Source of the DNA: Neoceratodus forsteri
Taxonomy: Eukaryota; Chordata; Ceratodontiformes; Ceratodontidae
DNA length: 64,000 nt
Assembly: GCA_016271365.2 (NCBI GenBank)
Contig: JADMNL010000023.1
Coordinates: 605,774,501-605,838,500, forward strand
Direction: 5' to 3'
Shown: piece after piece, positions 1 to 11,459 of the stretch
How positions within the stretch are numbered: the first letter of the stretch is position 1
How the letters are laid out: each line of letters begins with the position of its first letter
The notes under the pieces: model-generated
Database searches by the model: none
What the model saw: the letters and a program-made list of their open reading frames with translations, nothing else
Told to the model about the DNA's origin: nothing
Made by a program: the position numbers and the translations under genes

Positions 1-624
1 GTATTCATTCAGTTTCTCTGCCTTTTCACTGTCTCCCTCTGCCCACCTCCTCTCTCCTTTATTAATCTTCACTATCCCTCCCTTAACCTTTCTATGCTCC
101 CTAAAGTACCTATAAAAGGTTTTATCCTCCTTTTTAACTGAGTTAGCAATTTTTTCCCTCGGTTTGGGCCTTTGCTAGTCTGACTGCCTTTCCCAATTCT
201 TTCTGCTTTAATTGATACAGTTCCCTGTCGTACTTCTTCTGTGATTCCTTATACTTTTTGAATGCAGCCTTTTTCTCCTTAACCTTCCCTGCCACCTCTT
301 TTGAGAACCATAGTGGTTTTTTACTCTGCTTTGTTTTCTTTATTAGTTTCACACAAAGGCTTGCTGCCTCTATGATGGCAGTTTTGATTTTTCTCCATTG
401 TTCTTCTACCACTCCTTTTTGGTCATTTGCTAGTGCATTTTTTCAGGTATTCACCCATTTTGCCAAAGTCAGCCCTTCTAAAGTCCAATATCCTCAAATG
501 TTCCAATTGTTCTCCTTCTTCCTCCAGTTCTGAAAGCTGTAAGGTGTCCCAGGCAAGGTCCGGAACCCACGAACCATCCATAGCCTCTTTCCAGCCAGCC
601 CCTCTCTGCATTTTCTCCTGAGAT
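1..624 (-). mobile_element. CR1-type LINE fragment (ORF2, endonuclease-RT linker)
   Basis: The minus strand encodes a lysine-rich, mostly helical stretch (143-412) with LWFSKEV and repeated KKYKESQKK-like runs. The same linker lies between the endonuclease and reverse transcriptase of the longer CR1 copies near 16.8 kb and 59.1 kb in this window. A second frame (423-620) supplies the preceding residues, including LDFRRADFGKMGEYLKK, so the reading frame is already shifted. The RT part would lie to the left of the window. The upstream end near 624 is where similarity to the other copies stops. It is a dead, 5'-truncated copy. Confidence 0.8.
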
Positions 625-884
625 CCGGTATCACTATTTATAGGTATATTTGTTACTCGAAGGTTTTGTATAATACAGTAGTGTATAGTGGAGTGTTGTT
701 CTGTATAGAATTCCATCCCTTTCAAAATGCTGTTGTACCACAGTTCAAAGGTCATGGATTGTGATTCTACCCTACTGTGGTAGAACAGCATTCTAGAACC
801 TCTAGAGACTGCATGAGTCAGTTTCAATTTGAAAGCAAAACAACTCACAAGCACATATTTCACACAGTACTATACGCTATAAAA

Positions 885-1043
885 ATACAGGATGAGCAAC
901 TCTATGCACAACCAGTGTATTTTGCCACCTCGCTGTTCTGATTCCCATGGACCTCTCAAGCTTTGCTTGCGAGGTCAGGGGGACTCGGAACCCCTCTGTT
1001 GCAGAAGACACTGGTTGTGCATAGTTGCCCATCCAGTATTCTC
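885..1043. repeat. Short palindromic MITE
   Basis: The segment starts GAGCAACTCTATGCACAACC and ends with its near-perfect complement, GGTTGTGCATAGTTGCCC. The arms stay complementary for about 60 bases to a centre near 950-975, where GACCTC and GAGGTC form an inner hairpin. It has no coding capacity. The shape is that of a non-autonomous cut-and-paste element; the superfamily cannot be told. Confidence 0.65.
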
Positions 1044-1889
1044 TATTTCCTGGGCAGTAAGCATTTTTTCACTGTGTCATTTGCTTTACAGACCTTAGTA
1101 ATAGAAGAAGTTTCTGATCTGCTCCCAGTAGCCTGTATGCTTTGTTTGGCCCGCAATTTCAGAACAGTTTTTCATTTTCCATATCATTCCTTATCGTCAG
1201 CCAACATATTCAGGATCACAGTTCTTCATTCCTCAATTTATTTTTCCAGCTGTGCAGTTGCTGCTATGATATCAGTGTTCTCAGTTGTTCCAATAATTTC
1301 GTCCACCTAAGTTTGGGGTTGTAAATAAAGATTTATGCTCACAGATTCTTCACTAGTTTCAGAAAAAACTCATCCTCCTCCTGGCTTGCTATGGCTGAGT
1401 AGGAGGATTGCTCCCTAGCCTGCTGCAGAACTTGTTCCTCTGCTGCCTCAGGATCCTCCAACTTGGAAAGTGGGCCAACAGTGCCCCCTCCCAAGAATAG
1501 GGGACTTTCCGCAGTGTCTTGGCCAAATTTCCTCCATTCGCTAAAAATCGAAAAAAAAAACACCTTAATCTGGTTCTGTATTTCAGTTTGCATCTGTATG
1601 TTTCCCCACTCTCCTGGGATGAGGCTGACAACAGGCAGAATTGCATAGTCCTCCTTTCCCAGTCAACTAAACTAAACATAAGGAGAAACAGAGGTTAAAG
1701 AGGTGAGTAATAGGAAGGACAATAGCATGAATGGAGTGGAACATGAAATTTAGGGTCAGAACCATTAGGACTCCCACCCTTGTGAGGGTTTAGAGTCAAA
1801 AGGGCCTTAAGAGCAACAGCACAAGTAATGGCTGAAAAATGAAAAAGGGAGGAGGGAGGCAGTGAGAGAGGTTAAGGGATAATGTGAGA
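1044..1889. other. No recognisable feature
   Basis: Unremarkable unique-looking sequence. Short open frames exist on both strands but none shows a known domain. The last 100 bases are purine-rich on the + strand (GAAGAAGAAGAGAGAGAGGG). Confidence 0.4.
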
Positions 1890-2780
1890 TCAAGAAGAAG
1901 AAGAGAGAGAGGGAGTGGAGGAGGACAGGAGTGAACAGGCACATGAAGTGAAAAAGGAACTAAAGGAAGAGGCAACAGCAGTGAGACCAGGAATAGGAAT
2001 ATTGCTCAACTTGAGAACAAGTAGAGGGGACTGGGTTGGAGGAGAGAAGCATACATAAATAACCTTCCAAAACCTAGGGGGGAGATTATGGTTGTTCTGG
2101 AGTGTGGATACAAAGTACTCAGACCTTGAAAGCCTGGCAGCTTTAGTACAAGCATAGCAAATAAATCTGTAAGTAGAAAGGTCAAAAGTCGAGCAAAAGG
2201 ATTTATAGGACCTCCAAGCAATATCCCACACCCGGTGACAAGCCAGTAACTCAGCTGAGATCCATAGGAGGTGGGAACCTCAGGCCCTATTTCTTCTAAA
2301 TGGAGCATGATGATCCCAGACAGGAGTAAATTTAGAGAAGAATTTAAGGGCATTATCCATGCCACCAGCTGTAGAAATAGGGGGCCAATCAGTTGCAACC
2401 AGGTCAGTGTGAAGGCAGGACAAGTCCAGTGAACTGAATGACCAGATCTGAATAAACTTGAGGGGAACTTTGAAACAGTGACTATTATGCACAAAATAGA
2501 CCATATGGTGGTCATTGACAGCATCTGGGAGGATGTTAACATCCACAATACAATGGAGGGTGGGAGGATAGAATGAAGTCCAAGTGTGAATGATTTTGAG
2601 ATTTGAAATTAGAGTGAGTAGGGACAGAAATCAGCTAAGTTAATAGGAGGGAATTTAAGTTAAGGCAACATTTTTGAAAAGAGGGGGAGAGCAAATTGAA
2701 ATTAAAATCATCTAATATGAGTAATTCTTCAGAGGAGGCCTATGAGGAAATGGAGGTAATTAACTCAGTTACTGAATCCA
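1890..2780 (-). pseudogene. APE-type LINE fragment, endonuclease C-terminus and linker
   Basis: On the minus strand, broken over at least two frames, one reads LLILDDFNFNLL (the GDFN block of an APE endonuclease), then VNDHHMVYFV (the SDH catalytic block), then WDHHAPFRRNR and RVWDIAWRSYKSF with ARLSRSEYF. These are the usual landmarks between endonuclease and RT in jockey/L2/CR1-group LINEs. The frames shift near 2280-2300. The long apparent frame at 2006-2548 is a shadow of this element and not a membrane protein. It is a different family from the CR1 and L2 copies elsewhere in the window. Confidence 0.65.
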
Positions 2781-3425
2781 GGTTATGTCAGATCATGCTT
2801 TATTTATAAAAAGGTGCTTTTCCAAATACCAAACCATCTTTACAACATGTAATCATAAAAACAATTTCATGCAATTAAAACACCAGGCCATAAAACTTAA
2901 TCCAAACAGATTAATTAATATCAGGGAATGCCAAATTAAATAAATAGATCTTCAACGCAGACTTAAATGTCTCAGTGGAGAGGCACTCTCTCACCTGATG
3001 AGGTAAAGAATTCCACAGGGTCGTGCCACAAAAGCAAAGGCTCTGGTTCTGAGGTCTTCAAACAGACCCTGGGTACCTCTAGTAATCCCTTGTTGGTGGA
3101 ACAGAGTAGGTGGGGGGGTAGTAGGGTCAAAGGAGGTCTTGCAAATAATGTGGTCTCTGTTCATGTAGGGCCTTATAGGTCAGTAAAGTAACCTTGGAGG
3201 TGATCCTCAACTACACTGGCAGCCAGTGCAGTTCGAGGAGCACAGGTGTGATATGGCTAGATCTTGACAGACCAGTCAACAACCTGGCTGCCATGTTCTG
3301 CACCAGCTGCAGGACGCAGATGTCCACCCCCAGAAGCCTGAGGTACAGAGCATTGCAATAGTCAAGGCGGGTGGTCACAAAGACATGGACCAACATTGGA
3401 AGATAGTAGTTACAGTTTCCTTTTC
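2781..3425 (-). mobile_element. L2-type LINE 3' fragment
   Basis: The minus strand at 3211-3396 encodes the L2 RT C-terminal signature: TTRLDYCNALY, then LQLVQNMAARLLTG, then HITPVLLELHWLPV. Downstream, towards 2781, it decays and ends in a TTTATAAATAAAGC-like A-rich 3' end. It lies upstream of the LINE endonuclease fragment at 1890-2780 in the same orientation. The order is wrong for one element, so these are two separate insertions. Confidence 0.75.
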
Positions 3426-4060
3426 ATGACAATTACTACAACAGAGAAAAATACAAAATGCAAATTCAATATACATGTACAAAATACAGCAAATCAGTCA
3501 GAAATAAATATTTTTGCAGTACTAAGACTAAGAGCATGGTCACATAACTAATTAATCAGTTCAACTAGAGAGAACAATCTATGTTCACGGTTGTCAATGA
3601 CTAAACATATTTCTTTAGGGAATACAATTGCTACAGGGCCCATTAAGAATTTCCTATACACCACTGCTTACATTCACCCAGGCAGAAAACCAGATGCTAG
3701 ATTAGTGTGGGCCTGGACACTTACACCCTTGAAAAGTAGTACTGGGTAGTATCTACTAATGATGCACCAGATACAGGTGCTGCAAATAAAACATTTTTAG
3801 TATGGTCCTATTATTCCAGAGATATATACAAGAAGGCTTCAGACTCAATGTCTCCCTCTTAAACCCGCTGGCTCAACTATACAATCCTAGGAATGTTATA
3901 TGACTATGAAATTGCACCATTGTTGAGGGTTATTTCCAATTTCTTATCTGAATACAGAATTAAAAAAATAGTTATATTTGACAATGTAATGCTATTGTCT
4001 GGAGTTAACATGATTAATACAGTATTAATTCATCTATAAAAGCTGCCCTGCTTTCAATCC
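3426..4060. other. No recognisable feature
   Basis: AT-rich sequence with no domain-bearing frame, no clear repeat and no RNA-gene signal that I can see. Confidence 0.4.
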
Positions 4061-4640
4061 CTGTTGCTGATGGCAATTCCTCCACCTCTCAGTCTCTGTA
4101 AGCAGTTGCCCTACTGTCCCATCTGGGACTTCTTCTTGTTGTTATAAAAAAAGTATTCACTTTCTCTTTCCTCTCACAGGTCATGGCTCCTGCCAAAAAG
4201 GGAGAATTCATTTGGGCTCTGTGCCCAAAATGTTTGCCACGTTATGTTCCTGGTATTGCTTGCTCAACTTCCTGATCTCTGTAAGCAGTCTAAAGGGAAA
4301 AAGGTATCCAGTTTTTCTTTCTATCTGCTGGTCATGGCTCCTGTGATGCCGACATGGGGAGGATTCATTCGGTCTCTGTGCCCACATGCATTCTGCCATT
4401 GTACTGCCCAGTCATGTCCTTGGTGTCAGTCTCCCCACTTCCTGATCTCCAAAAGCAATACCCACCCTGAGCCAGGACTCTTCTCATCTCATCTTTTTAT
4501 TTTTAAGAAAATGTCACCAGTGTCTCTTTCACCTTGTTGGTCGTGGCTTGTACTGATGAGGGGATGTTTCACTGAGGCTCTGTGCCCACAAACTTTTTGC
4601 CACTTTCCTGCCTGATGTCCCTGGCATGAGTGGGGCTTGG
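4060..4640. repeat. Imperfect tandem repeat, about 150-210-bp units
   Basis: Three diverged units share GGTCATGGCTCCTG (near 4180 and 4331; GGTCGTGGCTTGTACTG near 4540), GGCTCTGTGCCCA and CTTCCTGATCTC. Spacing between anchors is about 150 and 209 bases. The open frame across it (4244-4615) is a by-product of the repeat. Confidence 0.6.
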
Positions 4641-4870
4641 TTAAGATGTACCTAGAGGTGCTGCCAAAATAGCTTATTTGGCAGAAGGAAGCTGACTTGT
4701 AGTGTATTTTTGCTGGCTAGGTGCATGTAGAGTAAACTTGGAGAGGGTCTTGACTGAGATGTATCGAGAGCCCCTACAGCCACCGCTAATAGTCTATTTG
4801 ATTGCAGGTTGCCACATCCCATATTCATCTCACTGCCACAGTGCTGGTCTGTCCAGTCAAAGTCAAGTGC

Positions 4871-4905
<35 letters not shown>

Positions 4906-5485
4906 TAGATCTATGTTATTGTTTAACAAACTTTCAGAAACTCTCATTCTCTTACACAGCCACCCACCTTCTCCTTGCTCAGCTGTATAAAATTCTTGGT
5001 GTGTAGGGCCCCTTTCCATGGTCCCAGTCATGTTAAATCCCTAGTGTCTAGGGCCCCCTACCTGTCCCACTCCCATTTCCTCCCTCTCCTTCATTCCCTC
5101 TCTCTCCCTGGCCCCAACCATATCTCTCTGTCTGTCTCATTCCACCTCTCTGTCTTTACTCCTGGGGGACAATCAGTGGCTGTATGGAGGGGCACCAGAA
5201 GACTGGGAGACCCACAGACATCATCCACCACCTGTCCCTCTGTAGGGGGGGTTGTGAGGGGTAGGAACCACAAACACAAAACTCGCTGCCTGGCTGACTC
5301 ATTGGAGAGGAGTGTTAGTGATCTAAGCAGCATTTTGAAAGCAAGAATGGACTCAAAGAGTGAGGCAAGCATATCTCCCTTTACTCATGGCCTGCAACTG
5401 CTTCTCCCCCTCTCCCCCCTCCCACTGACATTCCAATGTATGTTCAAGTAACATTTCCAGTCTTCCTAAGTCTGCATTAATTTAC
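4641..5485. other. Unassigned, with a (TG)n microsatellite at 4874-4903
   Basis: A run of about 15 TG dinucleotides lies at 4874-4903. The frames that read CVCVCV or THTHTH are translations of this run. The C-rich stretch at 5040-5250 shows no recognisable coding motif. Confidence 0.5.
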
Positions 5486-5489
5486 GTCT

Positions 5490-5705
5490 ACGTTTATATT
5501 TTGTTGAGATCTTTTGCTTACATTTTTGAACCACTGGTTTGTGTGCTTCTCATACTAAACTTTTCTTTGTATTTTATGTTCAAAATATGGAACTGTTTTG
5601 TTATGTTTAGCACCTTCCCGGGTCATATCTGTAAACAGGAAAAAAATTGTCTAGTGTACTTACCCAGTAAACAAATAAACAAATACATAAATAAGAAAAT
5701 ACATG
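5490..5705 (+). mobile_element. L2 3'-end fragment
   Basis: The sequence from about 5600 (CACCTTCCCGGGTCATATCTG) to the A-rich end (ACTTACCCAGTAAACAAATAAAC, then ATAAATAA) matches the 3' end of the full-length L2 at 52.18-52.26 kb (CTCGCGGGTCGTGCCTG, then CACCTACCCGGTAAACAAAAC). It is a short, strongly 5'-truncated copy of that family. Confidence 0.6.
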
Positions 5706-6246
5706 CTAACAGGGTATTAGTGGTGAAGGAGAAAGCAGGATACTTTTATTAAACCTGTGAGCTGGGGCTTCCCAACCTAACAGGGGCTAGTTAAAACTAT
5801 GTGGGAATGGAGCTGAGTGCTCGCATGCATACCCATCATCCTATTCCTCTCTCCAGTGAGGCAGACCTTTAACTAGGCTTGCACTGCTAAGAAGTAATAT
5901 AAAAAAACTTCTTAGGAAGGAATACATGCCAGTACTCCTTTCACAGCTGGGCCGGGGTGGAGGGGGGGATGAAAGCAAAGAAGGCAGATGACAGGAGAAA
6001 GAAAGAACAGTTTTTCCTCTCCAAGTGGCCAGCTCACAGGTACAGAAGAAAAATAAAAGGTCAAAAGAAGAAATTGCACAACAGACTTTGGGTAGAAAGA
6101 TACAGGTAAGACTTTCTTCCATTTACTTTACGGCTGTCTATATTCAGTACTATGGATGTGGCCTTGGCATGGCAGTACCTTTTATAACTAACTGTCTTGC
6201 CAACCCACCCTCCAGCAGGTATATTCAATACTCCCTGTACAGCAGC
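5706..6246. other. Unassigned, with a short hairpin at 5887-5915
   Basis: CTAAGAAGT and ACTTCTTAG form a perfect 9-bp stem around an 11-base AT loop at 5887-5915. No coding or element signature is visible in the rest. Confidence 0.4.
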
Positions 6247-6455
6247 TGTGTGTGTGTGTGTGTGTGTGTGTGTGCACGTGCATGCATTTTTTCATGTGTG
6301 TATGTGTGTGTTTGTGTACATGTACTGGAGTCTGTGCATGTCTGTGTTTCTCTGTATTTATGCCTAATAGCAAGTGAGAGAATGTGTATGCATAATAGCA
6401 TGTGGGAGTGTGTGGGAGTGAGTGTGTGTGTGTGTGTATGTGTGCGTATGTGTGT
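6247..6455. repeat. GT-rich microsatellite tract
   Basis: A pure (TG)n of about 14 units starts at 6247. It is followed by interrupted GT-rich sequence and a second run near 6419-6455. All frames through it are artefacts of the repeat. Confidence 0.9.
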
Positions 6456-6624
6456 GAAGACTGATATAAAGACTGATCTTATCAGTAATTAAAATGTAAT
6501 AACTGTGGTTTGTTTTGTTATCCATAGGAAAGCTGGTTATAATTTGCAATTATAACCCACGAATTATAACGGCGAACACCACAAGACAGTTCTTTCCCCC
6601 TGTCCCTGTTGTGCTCTATCTAAC

Positions 6625-6918
6625 ACCTCTTGCATACCTCTCAACTGTCACACATTACGAGGTACGTCACTCATTTTATCCCTCAGAAACCCTCTGTCCC
6701 ACATTGAGAAGATGACATTCCACACTGACCACTGAGACTTTTAAGCAGAAATATATAATAATATATGATGCTAGGTTATCAGTAAACATTATTAACATTA
6801 GTGCACTTATTTCCACAGTATTCTGAGCTCGTAGGGTCGTGTTTGATGATGTGTCACACATTTTGTCCTCTTGTCACACATGTGGGTGATAAAAGGTTGA
6901 GAGGTATGACCTCTTGTA
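6625..6918. repeat. MITE with inverted ends
   Basis: Left end CTCTTGCATACCTCTCAAC and right end GTTGAGAGGTATGACCTCTTG are inverted copies. Inside them TGTCACACAT (left) and ATGTGTGACAAGAGGAC (right) continue the pairing. The length is about 290 bp and it is non-coding. Confidence 0.55.
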
Positions 6919-7459
6919 TTTTTTCTTTTTCTCCTCACCACAGAAATGTGGTGACTTCTCAACTCCATTCATTTGCATGTCTCCAGGGTGACCAAATTTT
7001 GGAGCTCAGCCTTGCATGCAAGATTTGTTAGAACAATTTGGACAATAAATAAAAAAAACATTTTAAAATATTTAATAATACAAAACGAACTTTGCTTAGT
7101 TCTGACCACTATTAGAAGTGATTGCTGCTGTAAGTCTCATGTCATTTTCTTGATGTTGATGATTTTTCACATAAATTAACATTATTCAAGTACTGCTTTG
7201 CAGAATTTGTGTGCTTCCATAGTTGCTTGTGAATAATAAAATGTTACAATAAATCAAAGACATACAAATTCATTTTTACAATGCTTTATTTCTCTTGCAG
7301 TAGCTGGACAAAAAAACAGTCCACATCAATTACACAAAACAACACATGGTGAGGTGTGCAAAACTCAAATTCTATGTATACCTTTGGTATGGAATGCTTT
7401 GCTAAACCCCTTGGGCTTCACCCTTGAGGTTTATGTAGCATCCCACACCTTGGGTGTGC
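6919..7459. other. Unassigned AT-rich sequence
   Basis: No coding signal. The part from about 7430 (TATGTAGCATCCCACACC, then GGGTGTGCATATAACTC) resembles 8857-8895 (TATGTAGCATCTAACCC, then GGGTGTGTGTAAACTAC). An older repeat was therefore split by, or lies beside, the CR1 copy at 7460-8385. Confidence 0.4.
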
Positions 7460-8385
7460 ATATAACTCTCATCATTGCAAGGGGACCTGGACACCCTGGA
7501 AAGCTGGGCTCACACATGGAAATTAAATTTCAATATCACCAAATGCAAGGTGTTGCATCTTGGTCGGGGAAACCCTAAACACAGGTACACCCTGGGAGGG
7601 GAGGTGCTGGAGGCCTCAATAGGGGAAAAAGACCTAGGGGTCATGGTGGATACATGTATGAATAACTCTGAGCAGTGCAGAAGAGCAGCTAGCAAGGCAA
7701 ACAGGATGTTGGGATGCATCGTAAGGGGATCACCTCTAGGAGCAAGGAAGTGATTCTGCTGCTGTACAATGGACTGGTTAGACCACACCTTGAGTACTGT
7801 GTACAGTACTGGAGACCACACTTGAAGAGGGACATACAGCTCCTGGAGAGGGTACAGAGGAGGGCAACAAAGATGATACGAGGGCTAGGGGACTTGACTT
7901 ATGAGGACAGACTTGAGGAGCTCAGCCTGTTTTCATTGGAGGAGAGGAGAGGAGAGACAGGGGAGACATGATTGAGGTCTTCAAGTACCTCAAGGGAATA
8001 AATAGGGTAAACATGGAGGGGATCTTTAGACTAAAGCATGGAGGTATCACCAGAGGGCATAGTTTGAATTTGGAAGGTGGAAGGGTGAGGGGGAAAAAGA
8101 GGAGGAGGTTTTTCACTGAGAGGGTGGTGGACCCTTGGAATGCACTGCCTGGTGAGCTGGTTCAGAGATCCACAGTGGAGGGCTTCAAGAGAGGGTGGGA
8201 CAGACACAGAAAGTGGATGTATCAGATGATGGCCTGTCCTGGGGGGGTGGGGATGGATGATAGGAGTTTCTGGAGCACAAGGGATGGGAGGGTCTCGGCA
8301 CCCAACTAAGGATCTAGGTTCGAGCAGACTCGATAGACTGTAAGGCCTAATCTGCTGGCAAATAGTATGTTAGTATGTTAGTATT
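7460..8385 (+). mobile_element. CR1-type LINE 3' fragment (RT C-terminus and 3' end)
   Basis: Three overlapping frames (7475-7753, 7714-7971, 7968-8309) together read the C-terminal third of a CR1 [53 protein letters not shown] and WNALPGELV. Two frameshifts, near 7730 and 7965, break it. The 3' tail is TAGTATGT repeated (8366-8385), unlike the TTCTATGTT tails of the other CR1 copies, so it belongs to another subfamily. Confidence 0.85.
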
Positions 8386-9442
8386 ATGCACACCTTCTCA
8401 TGCATTATTCTATATATAATAAATGGATCCCCCTTTTTGACATAGAGAGACCGTGGCATAATTTGCCATTTTAAAGGAGCATTTATAATGGCAAATACAC
8501 ACATGGTTCTCTTCCCTCTGCACATGTGCCCGCTGCAGTGTCTCTCTCTTCCTGGCTTGCCACTTCCTTCTTGTCCACAACCCAGCCGCCAAAGAAACGT
8601 GGTAAGTTAAATCAGAAAAAAGTGGTAGTTTTTTACAGATAAGGGGATAGAAAAACATTAGAAAAAAAAACCTGTGAAACCTCAGAGAATGAAAATCTGC
8701 AGACCGGCCAAAAACTGAACTGGAGCGCTTCTACACGGAACTGTTGCTAGTTTATATAATTGCTGTGGCCAAAAAAGGGGAGACCCAGCATTATATAAAA
8801 TAAATATGTGGGGTTAGATGTTTTGAATACACGCCTTGAGCTTTGCTGTCAGGGTTTATGTAGCATCTAACCCTTCGGGTGTGTGTAAACTACTCATTAC
8901 ACAAACCACCCCATACTTTATTCTATATATATATAAACATTGGGTAGGAACAAGGCAGCAGTAAAAAGGGAACAGAAAAAAAAGAAAACACAAGTATTTC
9001 AAAGTTAAAAAAAAGCACTCTAGAGAAATTGGGATACATGCATAATTTCTAAAGATAAATATATATATACAGCATATAGGATCTATGATGCTGGTTCGTA
9101 AAAAATATGTCGACTTGACATTACAGCGACGGCTGCATGTTGACTGCAACAGTGGTCGGCATTGTACTATCAGAAAAATAAAATGTGTTTTGGGGGGCCA
9201 TGCCCCACACTCCCCATTAGAGGGGCTCTGCCCCTGTATACCTCATATTTTATTACAATCAATTTCAAGTTGGAGCTGATTCAGGGAGGGGGTGCAAGAC
9301 TCCGGGAAGCCATGCCGGGGTCCCAAGCAGACTTTACAGTGATCTGTCGATGTTGTCGCTGTTGATGACATCGCTGTAAAGTTGTCGCTAAGGCATCGGC
9401 ACATGATACATACATATATATGTGTATGTGGGTGTATATGTA

Positions 9443-9473
<31 letters not shown>

Positions 9474-9484
9474 CTTTACCATGG
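8386..9484. other. Unassigned, with a TA/TG microsatellite at 9409-9473
   Basis: GGGTTAGATG (near 8811) and CATCTAACCC (8864) are short inverted ends of a possible small element. The tract at 9409-9473 is alternating TA and TG. No protein-coding signature was found. Confidence 0.4.
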
Positions 9485-10460
9485 CTCATCCTTCCATTCA
9501 GTACACTGTCGAAGTATCCTTCTGTATACTGCCCTACTGCCCTTTCTGGCTATCTAACTGTCGGTGCAGAACAATGGTCTGAAGACATCAGTTTATTACA
9601 AACCCACTGACTCACACAGTTTCCTCCTCCACAGCTCCTTCTATCCTAAACATGTTAAGAATGGTCCACCATATTCACAGTTTCTTAGACTTCACAGGTT
9701 ATACAGTGAAGATGACAATTTTGCTGAGCAGGCCCAAATAATGCGTAGTTATTTTTATTAATAGAGGTTACCCTAAAAGCACAGTAGACAGAGCACTCTC
9801 CCAGGACAGTAACATGCCACAGAACCTTGATCCCTGTAGGAAGGATGCTGTCACTCAACAACAACAACAACGCATTCCACTAGTGCTTCCCTTCCATCAC
9901 AATACACTTTCACTTCACAGGATCATCACTAGTAACTTTCTGATTTTGCAAACTGTCCCTAATACCAGATATTCCTTTACAGAACCACCTAGTGCCTCCT
10001 ACCAATGACCACACTAACTGCAGAATCCCCTGGTAAGAAGCAGCCTACATACTCCTAACAATTCCACTCTACCAGATACCAAACCTTGCAACAGAACTTG
10101 CTGCTACACCTGCAAATCTATTTCTAGTGTGACTGAAATTCGGGGTCCCACAGGTGTTTTTCACATCACCAATGAGTTCTCATGCACCTCCACTAATGTG
10201 GTATATTGTATTCTTTGCAGAAAGAGTGCAGCTATTTACATCGTAGAAAATGATAGATGCCTTTCTGACTGATTCAGGGAACATTACAGGGCAGTCAGGA
10301 ATGGAGACACTGATAAACCCATTGTATCCCACTTTACCTCCAGGGACCACAGTGTCAATGATCTTTCTGTCTGTGTCTTTCAGCGGGGTGCTGACCAAAG
10401 AAAACACGTGGAAACCAAGCTGCTTATCCACCTTGTCTCCCAGCAGCCCTCTGGTTTAAA
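9485..10460 (+). mobile_element. Penelope-like retroelement, 3' half
   Basis: The + strand at 9564-9761 reads the late RT region of Penelope-like elements: LKTSVYYKPTDSHSFLL, then SFYPKHVKNGPP, SQFLRLHRLYSEDDNF and AEQAQIMRSYF. The linker that follows has CNRTCCYTCKS and then ITNEFSCTSTNVVYC (10080-10215), typical of the cysteine-bearing segment before the endonuclease. Frames shift several times. The catalytic YADD part of the RT is absent, so the copy is 5'-truncated near 9485. After the endonuclease, a 3' region to about 10900 carries CTGAAGAAGGCCCAAGG. Confidence 0.8.
10190..10458 (+). pseudogene. GIY-YIG endonuclease domain of the Penelope-like element
   Basis: The frame through 10195-10458 reads NVVYCILCRKSAAIYIVEND, a degraded GIY-YIG core (YIVE in place of YVGE/YIGE). 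It continues with an R..EH block (FREHYRAVRNGD), a PIVSHF block and a final KHVETKLLIHL. An in-frame stop splits the arginine helix near 10270. Penelope-like elements use this endonuclease for target-primed insertion; here it is dead. Confidence 0.75.
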
Positions 10461-11248
10461 TGATAGACTTATTTTCTACTAGCATCTTTCAGCCACCCCT
10501 TGTTTCCCCCACTGTCTGTTTTTATCTGTGCACATCTATTTTATTTTCCCCAGTTGTCTCTATCTTTGTCTCCTTCCCTCACATTTGTCACTTTTCAGTC
10601 TTCTTACTAGGCCCTGTTAATTAGTCCTCTCCTGGGGACTTCTCTAGCTCATTCACTGCTATTATGCCTTGTCATTCCTATCATCTCCTTTTTGTTTTCT
10701 AGATTTTCTTTATCTTGCCATTTATCACTTCTTCTCCCAGAGCCTCCCCCTTTCATATATCCCTTATTTTCCTTCCTCTCTTCACTAACTTTGTTTATTT
10801 CTCTTTAGATATTTCCTGAAGAAGGCCCAAGGTTGGAAAGTTGATTTTAACTTTCTTCTGTATTTTCAGCGTGCATTTAATATATCTATCTATATATATT
10901 TATGCAATGGGGGTGAGTGATAAATGAGCGTGATAAATCATGTTATTTTCACAGGCATTTGATAACTGTAAGAACTGATATTTATCACACCCCCGAAACC
11001 TGTGCTAAACCCGTGCAAAGCCTTGCAAAGTTGTGTAATCGTGCAAAGCCACACAAAGCCACGCAAAGCTGCACAAATGGTACATTTTGCAACAGTGAGG
11101 CCCCATTGTGAAATATCCAGGCTCACTCTGCAGGAGTGAAAATATTTTCCATATTCCACTATGCCCATGCCCATCATGTATCCTATATATATATATATAT
11201 ATATATATCTATATATATATAGATATATATATATATATGTAGATATAC

Positions 11249-11300
<52 letters not shown>

Positions 11301-11459
11301 ATGGGGTGGAGATAGACTGTGATAACTGTTTATCTGAGTAACTACGTACAGTACAAAAATTTCATTTATGTATACAGTGCTTATGTTATCAGCCATTTAT
11401 CCACACAGTGCTGATGTCATCAGCCATTTATCAATACAGTGCTTTTGTCATTTAGAATG
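10461..11459. repeat. Element 3' region, then AT microsatellites
   Basis: After the Penelope 3' region comes sequence with repeated GTGCAAAGCCACACAAAG units (11030-11080). Two long (TA)n tracts follow, at 11184-11240 and 11259-11297. TGCAATGGGG recurs on each side of the tracts (near 10903 and 11297). There is no coding content. Confidence 0.5.

Noticed and set aside
2006..2548. 180-codon frame resembling a membrane protein
   Set aside because: It overlaps, in another frame, a LINE endonuclease/linker with clear GDFN and SDH blocks; hydrophobicity is a by-product.
4702..5031. Cys-Val and Thr-His repeat proteins
   Set aside because: Translations of a (TG)n microsatellite; the same applies at 6.2-6.5, 9.4, 11.2, 12.2 and 16.6 kb.
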